A stretch of DNA of 64,000 bases from Bolinopsis microptera (lineage: Eukaryota > Ctenophora > Tentaculata > Lobata > Bolinopsidae), in NCBI RefSeq assembly GCF_026151205.1, contig NC_087082.1, forward strand, positions 1,126,001 to 1,190,000. The letters are read 5' to 3'. The position numbers and the translations under genes were made by a program. Shown in pieces: positions 46,594-57,345 of the stretch. How positions within the stretch are numbered: the stretch's first letter is position 1; every line of letters begins with the position of its first letter. Below the pieces are notes generated by a model that did not search any database, was not told the origin of the DNA, and worked only from the letters and a program-made list of their open reading frames with translations.

Positions 46594-49500
46594 CTAAAGT
46601 TCAGTCTTCTCCTCACTCTCCACCGCTTCCTGAGCAGCAGGCTCCTCTACAGCCAGGGAGGCCATGATCTTATCAACCTCCATAATCAGCGTGTTAAAGT
46701 TATTCTTGCCTGGCAAGTTGGCTGAGGATATCTCCTGATGTACCACAGACAGGTTCCTATGGAACGTCTTCATGGCAGTAACCAGATCAGATTCAACAAC
46801 TGCCATCCCGATCAGATCTCGCTTGTAGCTGTCTATCAGAGTGAAGATGGACCCTTCTCTCTCCCGGATATCGTACCCAATATGGTGAGCCCTACACATC
46901 TGGAAGAAAACACTGTAGTGAACCAGGGAGAGGTTAGTATGGAAGAGGCGTGGAGCTAGGATTGCGAACCTGTAGTTTGGTGGTTGGCGTTCTTTTGGAG
47001 ATTTGAAACGAGATGATATCTTGGGCATTACTTTGTAGGCTGGGATTTTAAAGAGTCCTGTTGATGGTTCAAAGCGACCTCCGGAGACGTATTGTAAAAC
47101 GTTTGCCATTGCCATCGTGTCTGTGTAGGAAACTTTGAGATCTATAGCCCACAAGGCCTGATCATTTGAAGCAGGATCGATAAAAGTAGCATAACCAACA
47201 GAGATGTACCCAATGATGCCTCTCTCGTAACACGCGTTTGCTACAGAGATACTGTTATTGTGTACCCTCTCCGGACTGATAGATGTTTGAGGGGAGGACA
47301 GTGCCCACGTCTGGAACTCAGTGGCTCTGATCTGGTCTCCTGTGTTCTTGATCTCCACCTCGCCGGTAGGAGCGATGAACATGTCCACTGTGATGCACGT
47401 GACGTCATCTGCCGGGGGACACGCCTCAATCACACCACCTGATTTAGTGAACGCTACCAGGAACTTGTCTACTGAGGGGAACAGGGTCGAGTTCACTATC
47501 TTCAGATGGTTGTAGATAATCTCGGGGAGCTCTGAGTAAATCTTGATAGTTGTAGGTTCTTGGGCCCATCTTTTAGACCATTTTGAGCCGTACCTTTCGG
47601 CTTGTTTCAGAGCCCATTTGTGGCAACTGAGAAAACTTGTGATATCACAGTATGCTGTCCCTCTGCCATCAAACTCACTGTCAATCTTAAAGACCCATCT
47701 GGTAACTCCAAGATTACCAGCTATCAGTGAAGCAAGCAACTCAAACAACTGCTCTTCAGTGTAAATATCAAACTCTGAGGGAGGTACAGCAACGTTAGCG
47801 TTAGCAAATATTCTCTTGGCTCCTGATTTGGTCGAGTACAAATGAGTAACATCTGGTTCTGCGGCGACTACAGGAACATTGAGTACTTCTGACAACTGCA
47901 TGTCATCTCGGTGCATCAAGCCCGGCACAATGTATGCTTCCTTTCCCGCAATCAACCTCTTCAGCCTCTTCAGAGTTTGTGCAGAGTACAGGAGAATGGT
48001 GGACAGACAAAAGTTGAGTCCAGGGAATGCATCCAGATGATCGGGTACAATGAACTTTACTTTGGCCTCCGTTTCTGGAACGTTCTCAGCTTCAGAAGTG
48101 ACTCCCATTCCCAGAAGCTTTTGATAATACTGCTGCATGTCATTGTCGAGATCAATCGGTGAAATGTAGATAACTTCAACATTCGGATCGTTCACATCGC
48201 AAATCCGGCCCATTTGGCTGTTCTGTAAGTTGTGGTAGTCAACTAAGCTGTCACGTATACTCTGATTATATCCCCTCGAGGGGATGTGAATTATTACTCT
48301 TTTCTTCTGCTGTATTTTAGGCCAATTAGTTTTCAACTCCTTCAGCCTCTCCCTGTATTTCATCAAATGAAGAGCTCTAGATGTCTTGAGTCTACTTCTG
48401 ATGGTCGTCATCTTCATTACCATTATCCAGTTCATAGCAATAATACCAGCTGCTTGTTTACTTTGTCGGTACACCAGATACTTGCACCTATCAAGATACA
48501 TTTTAAACGTAGCTTGTATCTTAGCTGCTGCCAGGTCGTATCCTTGTGGTCCTTTGTAAATTTGTCCAGGACTTCCCATGAGATTCAGAATGGACGCTTG
48601 GTTGGTACAACAGTCAATTAGTTCGGCAACAGTTGGCCTGTTGTTCATTTTATAGCTCAGAGCGAGTCTCACTAAATTCTCACCGTCCACAACAGCAACT
48701 GGGATAGCAAACTGAGACAAGACTAGCTCCAGCTCTTGCAGACAAGGTAAAATCAGGCTCCAATGGGCAGCGTAATCTTTACGGTAATCCTCAAAGTCTG
48801 AGTTATCGTACACCGTTCTTCCACCTTGAATAGTGAACTTCCTTGACTTACTCATGGCCAGGGCTGGAGTCTGAGGTGGTCCAACAGGGGGAGGATGAGG
48901 TGACATTTGGGAATTTATTTGTGAACGCATTTGGGAGAGAGGGGTATTACCCATCTTGAAAGTAGAGGCATCTGACCTACCTCTGGTGGGAACATTAGCA
49001 GTTATCACTCTAGGACCAGTGACATTGCTTGCTTGAGATTTGGGATACACGATGGGTACATCCTGTTCATGAACGGATATATCTAACTGTACCCCCACCA
49101 TTGTGTGCTCCAACTCTCTGGCATCAGCTATTTTCTCCAAACCCATTGGATTGCAGTTCTGAAGGTGCAGAGGAGATGGTTTGTGCTTTATGGGAGAGGG
49201 CTCCAGAGTGAGCTCAGCTGCAGGAGGTATCAGACCTCTCTCACACAGACTCAATATACCTTTCTTAGCATCTCTCTCAGTAATAGCTGGGGGAGTTAGA
49301 CGTGGGTTGAGACGGTTTGCTTTGGGAAGTGGAGGTGAACCTTTTATTGTGGGACCTAGCATTGGTTTGGGAGGAGAAATTGGGGGAAGAGGGTATTTTT
49401 CTTTTGGCTTGCTGACCCCATATTGCTCTTGTATGATCTGTCTAGCTATCTGGTTAGAAGGTTGATGCATTGGAGCTGCTATCATTCGTGAAATTAACTG

Positions 49501-49839
49501 GTCTTTAACTACTTGGCCGGGGGTTTTGTGCACACTAAAGTTAGTACTATATCTCTGTTTGTAGTAGACACTGCTACTTCTCTTTGCGGGAACCTGCATT
49601 GCATGTTGACTTACATGGGCTAATGTTGGAAGCGTAAGTACTTGGTTTTGCTGAGCTGATAACAATTCTTCAGCTTTACCTTGCACTGCTTTCTCAGTCC
49701 TCACTATTGCTGATGTAATGGCCTCAATGTCCACTGCAGCCCCAGAGTTAGTCAGCTGATCTCGGAGGTGGCGTAACTCATCCTGTACCTTGACTAGTAT
49801 CGAGCCAGTGTCTTCCTGTTGTGCTAAAATCGATGTCAT
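46594..49839 (-). CDS. IQCH: IQ motif-containing protein H, intronless CDS, 1081 aa
   Basis: A long uninterrupted frame. N-terminal GSILVKVQDELRHLRDQL and NQVLTLPTLA match the family's start, so the ATG at 49839 is well supported. A proline-rich linker covers ~130-330. AAAKIQATFKMYLDRCKYLV at ~439 is the IQ motif, a calmodulin-binding site. The rest is the conserved ATP-grasp-like IQCH core (VIYISPIDLDNDMQQYYQKL, KIDSEFDGRGTAYCDI, YVSGGRFEPSTGLFKIPAYK). IQCH is a testis/axoneme-associated protein in vertebrates and linked to RNA-binding and sperm-tail function. The length fits the family (human about 1027 aa). The human gene has many introns; this one has none in the CDS. The acceptor TTTTTCAG directly abuts the ATG, and a candidate 25-nt untranslated exon ends at a GTGAGT donor near 50035. 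Confidence 0.95.
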   Translation of the reverse strand: MTSILAQQEDTGSILVKVQDELRHLRDQLTNSGAAVDIEAITSAIVRTEKAVQGKAEELLSAQQNQVLTLPTLAHVSQHAMQVPAKRSSSVYYKQRYSTNFSVHKTPGQVVKDQLISRMIAAPMHQPSNQIARQIIQEQYGVSKPKEKYPLPPISPPKPMLGPTIKGSPPLPKANRLNPRLTPPAITERDAKKGILSLCERGLIPPAAELTLEPSPIKHKPSPLHLQNCNPMGLEKIADARELEHTMVGVQLDISVHEQDVPIVYPKSQASNVTGPRVITANVPTRGRSDASTFKMGNTPLSQMRSQINSQMSPHPPPVGPPQTPALAMSKSRKFTIQGGRTVYDNSDFEDYRKDYAAHWSLILPCLQELELVLSQFAIPVAVVDGENLVRLALSYKMNNRPTVAELIDCCTNQASILNLMGSPGQIYKGPQGYDLAAAKIQATFKMYLDRCKYLVYRQSKQAAGIIAMNWIMVMKMTTIRSRLKTSRALHLMKYRERLKELKTNWPKIQQKKRVIIHIPSRGYNQSIRDSLVDYHNLQNSQMGRICDVNDPNVEVIYISPIDLDNDMQQYYQKLLGMGVTSEAENVPETEAKVKFIVPDHLDAFPGLNFCLSTILLYSAQTLKRLKRLIAGKEAYIVPGLMHRDDMQLSEVLNVPVVAAEPDVTHLYSTKSGAKRIFANANVAVPPSEFDIYTEEQLFELLASLIAGNLGVTRWVFKIDSEFDGRGTAYCDITSFLSCHKWALKQAERYGSKWSKRWAQEPTTIKIYSELPEIIYNHLKIVNSTLFPSVDKFLVAFTKSGGVIEACPPADDVTCITVDMFIAPTGEVEIKNTGDQIRATEFQTWALSSPQTSISPERVHNNSISVANACYERGIIGYISVGYATFIDPASNDQALWAIDLKVSYTDTMAMANVLQYVSGGRFEPSTGLFKIPAYKVMPKISSRFKSPKERQPPNYRFAILAPRLFHTNLSLVHYSVFFQMCRAHHIGYDIREREGSIFTLIDSYKRDLIGMAVVESDLVTAMKTFHRNLSVVHQEISSANLPGKNNFNTLIMEVDKIMASLAVEEPAAQEAVESEEKTEL

Positions 49840-50385
49840 CTGAAAAATGTGCTCATTTAAGATCTAGAAAAGTTTGTAACGAATGTAATGCAGAAAATTT
49901 TTAAAGATGTGCATTGTGCAATGTACATTGAGAAAATGAAAACAAGATTTTTGAGGAAAAAATAAGGAACAACAATCTACAAAGTTTTGCTGATTAGAGG
50001 CTTTCAGATAAGCAATATGATAATCACTCACCGCTAAGTCTTCTCTGTGTTTCAAGCTGTCAGGTCACATCACAACATACCATGCCTGCATATTGCATGT
50101 TACCTGTCTTATTAATGGAACATTATTATTATAACTTTAACAATCAGAAATATGAATAATTTGCAGATATTAATTGACAATTGACTTGAGATATTATATA
50201 ACATATATAAATGCTGTAATGATCAATGCAAGTAAAATACAATTTCATTGTAAACAATTCGTGAAATCAATAAAAGACAGTAGCAACTTTAGAAATCTTG
50301 TCATACTCAGATTATTCAAAATTATAGCATCCACTAGTGTATCATTAAATCATATAATAACTTAACCAACTTGACTCAGAACAGT
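49840..50385. other. Spacer between IQCH and ATP synthase delta
   Basis: About 545 bp of AT-rich sequence. On the minus strand it contains a possible mini-exon (CTGACAG|...|GTGAGT at about 50036-50060) that could be a 5' UTR exon of IQCH. No other gene is visible. Confidence 0.45.
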
Positions 50386-51010
50386 TTATGCGGCAGATAT
50401 CATACTTTGATAAACCTCAATCTCAATCTGCGCCGCAGCTTTGTCAGCCTCGCTGGATGCAGAAGAAAGCTTGCCCTGGGCTGCCTCAAGACCAGCTCGC
50501 ACGGCACCATCGTCGATATCAGCAACAGCACAGATCTCTTCAGCAAGGATCTGGACGGAGGAGTCAGGGTGAATTGTAGCAGTTCCACTGCTAACAAAGT
50601 ACTTAGCTACATCACCAGCTTCATTAGTAATGGAGATTGTACCAGGGATGAGAATAGCAATAGTTGGAACGTGGTAAGGCAGGATTCCAAAGTGACCTGC
50701 AAAATGAATAACATGAACATTGAACATGTGTGACAGTATTTGAGTCTTGAAATAATATTCAATTTTTCAGTTAAAAATCATAGGATCACATAATAAAAAC
50801 TTCAAATACTGGGGCAATACTTATTTTATATGGTAATATCTCATATTTACCGGTTGTTGAAGGCAGGTCAACCTGTTTTACAAGAGCGTTGTCATGTACT
50901 GCATTGTAAGGGCTACCAAATGTCAAAGGAAAGGTAGTGCCGGAGGCTTCAGTAGCCAAAGCTCTTCTGCAAAGAGCAGCGGAGCGTGCAGCGATGCTTC
51001 TAAATGCCAT
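50386..51010 (-). CDS. ATP5F1D: ATP synthase F1 subunit delta, mitochondrial, 156 aa
   Basis: Central-stalk subunit of mitochondrial F1Fo ATP synthase (bacterial epsilon homologue). Exons 50851-51010 and 50386-50696 join in phase 1. The N-terminal MAFRSIAARSAALCRRALAT is an Arg/Ala-rich presequence. Then follow the beta-sandwich (FPLTFGSPYNAV, VKQVDLPSTTG|GHFGILPYHVPTI, VAKYFVSSGTATIHPDSSVQ, LAEEICAV) and the C-terminal helical hairpin (LEAAQGKLSSASSEADKAAA, IEIEVYQSM). Size and motif order match the family. A strong acceptor (CTTATCCCAG) lies 1 nt before the ATG, so the 5' UTR must be supplied by splicing. Confidence 0.95.
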
Positions 51011-51499
51011 GCTGGGATAAGACAGATTTCGTTAACAAAACTATTTGTGTGTTCAAAATAACAATCGATTTTTAACTCATTATCTAAAATAAAAATCTGC
51101 TACGTTAGCTTGTATTAGTATATTGACAATGATCTAAATTTTGGATCAAAATCAGGCAATACTTCATTCGAAACATTCCAAAAATAACGTTAATTTACAA
51201 TACTTTTAGACGTCAACTCTCTCTGGAAAAAATGAACTCTGGAGATTCCTTACTTTAGCAGCACTCTTTCTAAAACTAAATTTAGACCAAATCTGCTCAT
51301 TCCAAACAAACACACCCCATAATCTGCCACTTATAACCTTAAATCCTTCAATAAGATCACCACATGGGTCACGAAATCCTCTCCGAACCTCCACGTGGTG
51401 TGGCCTGGTTGGCACTAACGGGTGGTGTGCTCTCTTGTTGAGTACTAAGGTTGGGACTTGCCAACTCAAAGTTCCCATGGGAACCAGGAAGTCAACAAT

Positions 51500-51920
51500 A
51501 ACAGCTACCAAGCACCAGGAAATTTCTCTTTCAGATATCAGGTTACAAGATAGTACACACACAAATGACGATACGTTAGACACAGATACCTAGCTCTAAG
51601 AGCTATTAATTCACCAGGAAATTCTCTTTCAGCTTTCAGGTCCCATCGAAGTCACCCACCACAGAGCTAGGGATTTCAATTCGCTCATCCTGACTACAAG
51701 GACACACTGATAATGAGTAGTCTTGGCACTTCTCCCTCCAGTAACCACTTTTCAGGTCTTTTCAGTTAAGACAGCTAATGCGTAAGGGCTGACACAGGCT
51801 AGACACAGGCTCGTGATAAGACAGAATTAGGGATTTCAACTCTGACTACGAGGACACACTGATAACGAGAATTCCTGGCACTTCTTCCTCCAGTAACCAC
51901 TTTTCAGGGGACCGGGTTAG
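51500..51920. repeat. Duplicated roughly 90-160 bp segments
   Basis: ACTACAAGGACACACTGATA ... CCTCCAGTAACCACTTTTCAGG occurs at about 51669-51757 and again at about 51831-51917. A shorter pair around CCAGGAAATTTCTCTTTCAG lies at about 51510 and 51612. The 51.0-51.5 kb part shows no gene. These flank the decayed LINE and may be part of its 5' region. Confidence 0.6.
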
Positions 51921-53003
51921 CTTTGCCACACTCTTTATTGAAGTGTGACTGGACGCTCTACAATCATCTAGTAGCAGCAGAGTTTGACTGCCATCCTTAC
52001 TGGTTCTATTCAGTTTCTACAGCGAAAGTTCTCAACACTCGAATCAGTTCATCTCGGACATCCTGCAGAGATGCTTTATCACAGCCTGCCCCATTACACG
52101 GGGAACCCTTAGATCTACAGTACCCTGGTGGACAGCTTAGCTCATTAAAGCATAGTGGACCTCTTTAGTTCTGAGACGCAAAGCTAACCGGACCAGGAAT
52201 AAACATCAATGCAATGCTTAGGGGATGCAAATAGGACATACAACGTTTAACGATTTACTCGAACTTTTGATTCATTTTTAAGCTCGACGTTACATGGTAT
52301 CAATTCAGGACAGATATTCCTTCTTCAGGTTCATTGAGGAAATCGTACCCGCTATTTGCGTTATACATGGCAAGTATCTGGACTAATGATAACTTAGGAT
52401 CTCAATCAATCATAAATTCCTCTCAGATTCCCAGGCTGCATTTAAAGCGCTTAACAGCACCAATTTTAACTCCAGGTTCGTTCTGAACATCTCAGACCAA
52501 CTCAACTCGCTAGGTTTTCTCATCGAGTAGAACTTTGTTCCAGGACATGAAGGAGTATACGGTAAAGAACTATAATCAACACCCAAATAAAAGATTACCT
52601 CTTCATTCTCCATATCAAGAAGTATAAACAGGTGGCACTCAGTGATAAAGGAAAAACCACACTAACATTTTTCCTCAACAAAAACAGGTACAAGAAAATT
52701 AACATCACAGGTACTCACATCAGATGGCTAACATGGCTACTATCAGGACACAGCCCACTAGCATACTTCCAGACGGTAGCAAACAACTCCAATTTCGAAA
52801 CACAAGACTGCGAACACTGCCCAGGGGAAGCAAAAACATCACAACACTTCCTATGTGAATGCATCCAGCTGATGACAACTAGAATGAGGATATTTAGTAA
52901 ACCCATCCTAACAATTGAGGAACTCATCTATAGTAAACTCGACCACATTATCAAATTCGTGGAACAGTCAACAAGGTTTGACAGAGACGATCTATTTGGA
53001 TAA
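51915..53003 (+). pseudogene. Decayed LINE fragment with RNase H and C-terminal zinc knuckle
   Basis: Pieces of a retrotransposon C-terminus appear in order with several in-frame stops. An RNase H-like stretch near 52430-52600 reads AAFKALNSTNFNSRFVLNIS and FVPGHEGVYG. From 52632 to 53003 it reads LTWLLSGHSPLAYF then CEHCPGEAKTSQHFLCECI, the CxxC...HxxxC knuckle typical after RNase H in such elements. GGTTAGCTTTGC at about 51917 and GCAAAGCTAACC at about 52181 form an inverted pair, so part of this may be a separate insertion. The region to about 53.4 kb, including a 9-bp hairpin (GCTCTGCCA/TGGCAGAGC) near 53364, looks like its 3' tail. Confidence 0.65.
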
Positions 53004-53694
53004 GCATCTAGGACATACACCAAGGTTCATAAACAATCATACACTAGACCCACACAGGACTATCTCAGATAGTGACACATATTCAGGTGTGGACCATGCT
53101 CGGAAGTCCCTCGCCTGCCCGCCAAAGAAGAATATCTGAAGTGGGTTTGCTCTGAGCAAGGTAGTAACAGCTTCGAGACTCCAGAGGTCTGTTGCGATGA
53201 TATCTATTATTCTATGTTTTTGTATATACTTAGGGAGTCCTGGAGTGTGGCTAGCAGGAGTCACACTCTGTGGGCACGGCGAGAAGGCCTCCCTCTTCAC
53301 TAGGAGGCCAGAAACCGTTGACCAAAACAGAGAGAGAGAGAGAAGATCACCACATAGGTACTGCTCTGCCAGCGTTGTTGGCAGAGCGTTGAATTGAAGA
53401 TTTCAAGTCGAAATCCTCAACAGCTGTATGGAAGAGTACCCATCTCATCAATCAGACATCCCCCAGCTACAGGATGATCCCCAACAGCCTACAGTCAATT
53501 ATGCTGAATGATTGTCGTAATTGAGATCTTAGATACAGACAGCATGAAAGAACAAAAAAGGCTGCCTACAACTCAAGAGTAATTTAAGTAGAGAAAAGTA
53601 CCTTCACTCCCTTAATTTTCTCAACTTTTGGTGGAATAGGCATTGAATGCTACACACAGGACCCCTCAAGATGCTGCTAATAAAATTGCTGATA

Positions 53695-56600
53695 AGTAAA
53701 ATAAAACAAAATTTTAAGTAAAACAAAATTTAAATTTTATTGCCATATTACAATGAATAATAATATCATAATAAACATAGTTAAACTTGAACATCCGATA
53801 ATAAACTCATGAAAATTAGACATGCTATGTAAAATACTCTTTTTACTATATATTAACGGTGATACTCATAGAATATTTGTTACAACTAGGCGCGCGTCTT
53901 GGTAGGTTATAAACCTACAAACTATATTATTATATAACTTTATTCAAATCAAAAATAGAACATAAATGAACATCCTAAAGATCTGATAAGTAGCCAGAAA
54001 AAAATAAATACTGATACACAAGCTATAACAACTTCTTCCATCCCGCTCTATCAGAGGCTTAAAGTCTTAAATTGTACAAATCGTCTGTATTTACAAATGG
54101 AATGTTCCTACTACCTAAATCAAATTTAATAGTCTTAAGCAAGTTCGACTGGTGTCTGCCTACTCTACCCTTTTTAGTACTCTGACTCTCTACTGCAAAG
54201 TGTAATGCAAGCTGTGCAGGTGAGTTGTTATCACTGCGAAGGACATGTCCGAGCATCCTCCATCGTGCACATGCAACACGCTCACTGAGTGGAACCACTT
54301 CACATCTCTTGTAAAGGGTGTCGTTTTTGATTATATTAGGGTAAGTCATTCTGATGATTTGCCTCAGATGCTTTCTGTGGCAAATATCCAGTTTACTCAG
54401 TAGCTGCTTTGAAGCAGCCCAGCAGCTACAATTATACATTAAGACGGAGACCACCTGGGCTTCGTAGATCTTAAGTCTGGTCTTAAGAGGTATGCGTTTA
54501 CCTTGTTCCCAAACTTTCTTGTAGGTTTGGAAAGCAAGATTTGCCAGAATACATCGTCTTTTTATGTCCTCGTTGCTGCACAATTTGGAACCAAGTGAGA
54601 TAGATGATCTCCAGGGCTCTCTTCCTCGAAGTGGCTCTCCTTTGTCATCAACTTCGTTCTTCTCGGCCAGATAGATATGTGTGAACTCTGTTTTTGATTC
54701 GTTGACAAACAGATTCCACTCCTCCAATATCTCCTTGCATATTGGTAACATGGACTCCAAATTCTTTTTATCCTCGTCTGTGAAGTCTGCGTCGTCTGCG
54801 TACTCCCACTCAAGAGGTAGCAGGTTTTCAGCAAACGGAGGGTTGGGTCTTAGATAAGACATAAAGGCACGAAGGTGATAAAGTGCGCCAGCCAAATACA
54901 GGGTGAAAAGGTTTCCAGACAAACTATCATCTTGGAACGCACCTATCGTGACAATGAACTCCCCTGATACGGTAGACCTCACTTTAATCTTCAGTTTGGT
55001 ACATGAGAGTAGGTACCTTACCAGTCGGATGTCGTCTTCACTACATCCAGCATCAGCAAGAAGTTCTAGCAAGACTGATCTCTTAATGGTGTCGAATGCA
55101 GATGACATATCAATACCCATTTTGTGTAGAGACCAGCGTTTCTCCTTCACAACTGAAACTAGGATCCGTTGTGTCCAAACAATATTTGCACAGCTATGGC
55201 CAGGCTTGTAGGCATTTTGCCAAGGTCCTGTGTACTGAGAAACTTGTCTTTGAATGCGTCTAAGGACTATCATGGACAATATCTTCCTGGTGCCGTTTAA
55301 AAGACAAAGAGGGCGCAGACTTTTTAAAGGTCCACGTGGCTTACCAGGTTTTTGCAGTGGGGTAAGGAATCCTTCAGTGAATGAAGGTACATGTTCATGA
55401 CGTTCAAATGATTGATTGGTCAGCTGTGCAAATGTAGAATAGAAAATAGGTGGGGAGTGTTTAAGGAATTCGTTAGGAATACCATCAGGACCAACAGCCT
55501 TACCATTTCTTAGCTTTTTGGCAGCTTGTTCCACTTCAAAGGATGTGATGGGATTGTTTAGTGGCTGAGGACTGCCAACAAACGGCTCAAGTGGAGGTTC
55601 ACTGTCTGGTCCTGTGTAGTGTTGCTCAAAATAGTTGCGTATAATGTCAGCTTTGTCACTCTCATTATCTACCAGTTGATTGTTGTCGTTAAAAACAGAG
55701 ATGGAGTCTGATTTCTTGTTACCTGATAGTTGCCGGACAGCTTCAAACATTTTACGGCCATCGTCTGTATTATTGATAGAGTCTGCAAGACTGTTTGCAA
55801 CTTCTATTCTGAGAGTATTCAGTCGCTTCTTAATGTCATTTGAGAGTTTGTTAATTTTTGATCTCAAGTCCTTTCTGTCTCTGTATTCATTATTATTCAG
55901 AAGTTGTAGCAATCGTTTTCTTTCCTCTGACATTTCAACAACTTCACTATCAGAAGAGTGGTGTCTCTTTCGCTGTGGCTCGCGTAGACCCACAGTGGAG
56001 ATAGCAGCAGTCTCAACACTTTTAACTAGTTTACCGAACTGTTGACAAGTATCATTAGAAGAATAGTCAGGTTCAGATACTAGTCGGTTGATATTATCAG
56101 TAAGTGCAGATTTAAACTGTTGTTGCGCTGCAATGCTACCTACAAGAGTGGTTGTGTTGAAATCCTTCTGAGTAGTCCTCTTCTTCCTGTAGAAACTATA
56201 ACGCAGGGAAAAATCTGCTTTTGCAACTACAAGCTTGTGGTCACTGCGGTGCTTAGTTCCCGCATATGACCTTGCATCAGTCAGTAGTGCTTTGCTCCTG
56301 GACTTGCAAAGTATATAGTCTATCTGTGAGAAGTATGGTTTACTCTTTCGGGTGGATTGGTCTCTTATCCATCCAGTGCGTGTAGTTATATGCCTGCTGC
56401 TGTGGGAGAATGAAGTATTGGTAGCAAATAAGCCATTTGCTGCCAGAAAATGTAACAATCTCTCTCCATTCTCGTTCCTTCTACCAACACCATGCCTACC
56501 TATGTGCTGCTGTAAACCATTTTCTTCATCAACAAGTGAACGCTTGCCTAACTTGGCATTGAAGTCACCTAACATCCATACTTCAAATCGAGCAGGAACA

Positions 56601-57345
56601 CTGATAGCCTCAAGAAGCTCACCATAAAATTGATCAGCTAGTTGAGGGTTCTGGACTGATTTTGGATTAGTAGGACTGTAACAATTAATAATTTTGATAT
56701 AACAAGGTGGTTTGTTTACCCAATTGGGCTTTAGTTTAACGTCCATGTAAATGACTCTGTCACTGATCTGATGATGCGATAAAACACTGTCCATAAAACG
56801 CTTGTTAACAACAAAACCAAGACCTCCATGTCTACCCTGCTTCTGGTCAAACAGAAACAGTCTATGATGACCGGGAAGTGTTGTTTCCAAGAATTCACGA
56901 GTTTTGGTTTCTTGTAAGGCCAAAATATCTAAATCGTATCTGTCGATGTCCTCTGCAACAAGATGTTGCCTGTGAGTGGTGGAGAGACCACAAACATTCC
57001 ATGTCCCAAAATTGAGTGTCGTACTAGCAATGATGGAAAAAGTTGCACAAAGAAGGTATCCAGCGATCTTTGTCGAGGCGATAAACTTACTGGCTGCTTT
57101 CACTGCCATGCGGACTCGTTACTGTCACACACCATCCTAAACAAACTATATACTACTCGAAAATTCATCTCAATCATAAAGAAAAAAGAGCAATACTCTG
57201 ATTATCTAACACCATCCAAAATTGGAATGTACCTCCTAAGGACAGTTTTCTTGTCAGGGAAAGACGGGGTTTTACTCATTGCAACCATGTATAATGATTT
57301 GAGCATGAAATTAATAAATAAATAAATAAATAAAGTCAATTTTTA
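53695..57345 (-). mobile_element. Non-LTR retrotransposon (LINE), apparently near full length
   Basis: It comprises the 1016-codon ORF, an AT-rich 3' UTR with AATAAA (minus strand, near 53740) and a short 5' region. The limits are estimates: neither a poly-A tail nor flanking target-site duplications could be fixed, and the (AAAT)n run near 57320-57345 may mark the 5' side or the target. A segment of the 3' region (GTGATACTC, GGCGCGCGTC, TTGGTAGGTTATAAACCTAC) recurs at about 58390-58470. Confidence 0.7.
54059..57109 (-). CDS. LINE ORF: APE endonuclease-reverse transcriptase, 1016 aa
   Basis: The enzyme nicks target DNA and reverse transcribes its own RNA. The APE endonuclease covers ~30-300: FGTWNVCGLS, LDILALQETK, LGDFNAKLG, QIDYILCKS, RSDHKLVV. 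Reverse transcriptase covers ~530-800: LRNGKAVGPDGIPNEFL, LRPLCLLNGTRKILS, MGIDMSSAFDTIKR, GAFQDDSLSGNLF and the catalytic YADDADF. The C-terminus has RWRMLGHVLRSDNNSPAQLA. The frame has no internal stop or shift, so this copy is young. The TAA at 54059 may be premature: reading on gives ASDRAGWKKLL and a second stop, which aligns with the tail (AACNRCWENLF) of the relative at 40.3 kb. The QDDSLSG box differs from the usual QGxPLSP. The clade was not assigned. Confidence 0.93.
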   Translation of the reverse strand: MAVKAASKFIASTKIAGYLLCATFSIIASTTLNFGTWNVCGLSTTHRQHLVAEDIDRYDLDILALQETKTREFLETTLPGHHRLFLFDQKQGRHGGLGFVVNKRFMDSVLSHHQISDRVIYMDVKLKPNWVNKPPCYIKIINCYSPTNPKSVQNPQLADQFYGELLEAISVPARFEVWMLGDFNAKLGKRSLVDEENGLQQHIGRHGVGRRNENGERLLHFLAANGLFATNTSFSHSSRHITTRTGWIRDQSTRKSKPYFSQIDYILCKSRSKALLTDARSYAGTKHRSDHKLVVAKADFSLRYSFYRKKRTTQKDFNTTTLVGSIAAQQQFKSALTDNINRLVSEPDYSSNDTCQQFGKLVKSVETAAISTVGLREPQRKRHHSSDSEVVEMSEERKRLLQLLNNNEYRDRKDLRSKINKLSNDIKKRLNTLRIEVANSLADSINNTDDGRKMFEAVRQLSGNKKSDSISVFNDNNQLVDNESDKADIIRNYFEQHYTGPDSEPPLEPFVGSPQPLNNPITSFEVEQAAKKLRNGKAVGPDGIPNEFLKHSPPIFYSTFAQLTNQSFERHEHVPSFTEGFLTPLQKPGKPRGPLKSLRPLCLLNGTRKILSMIVLRRIQRQVSQYTGPWQNAYKPGHSCANIVWTQRILVSVVKEKRWSLHKMGIDMSSAFDTIKRSVLLELLADAGCSEDDIRLVRYLLSCTKLKIKVRSTVSGEFIVTIGAFQDDSLSGNLFTLYLAGALYHLRAFMSYLRPNPPFAENLLPLEWEYADDADFTDEDKKNLESMLPICKEILEEWNLFVNESKTEFTHIYLAEKNEVDDKGEPLRGREPWRSSISLGSKLCSNEDIKRRCILANLAFQTYKKVWEQGKRIPLKTRLKIYEAQVVSVLMYNCSCWAASKQLLSKLDICHRKHLRQIIRMTYPNIIKNDTLYKRCEVVPLSERVACARWRMLGHVLRSDNNSPAQLALHFAVESQSTKKGRVGRHQSNLLKTIKFDLGSRNIPFVNTDDLYNLRL

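Noticed and set aside
46738-49465. Plus-strand ORFs of 60-111 codons
   Set aside because: Antisense or alternate-frame shadows of IQCH.
53357-53430. tRNA gene or tRNA-derived SINE head
   Set aside because: There is a 9-bp hairpin and a weak A-box-like stretch, but no cloverleaf and a poor B-box match.
54562-56627. Several 90-121 codon plus and minus ORFs
   Set aside because: Shadow frames of the LINE endonuclease-RT ORF.
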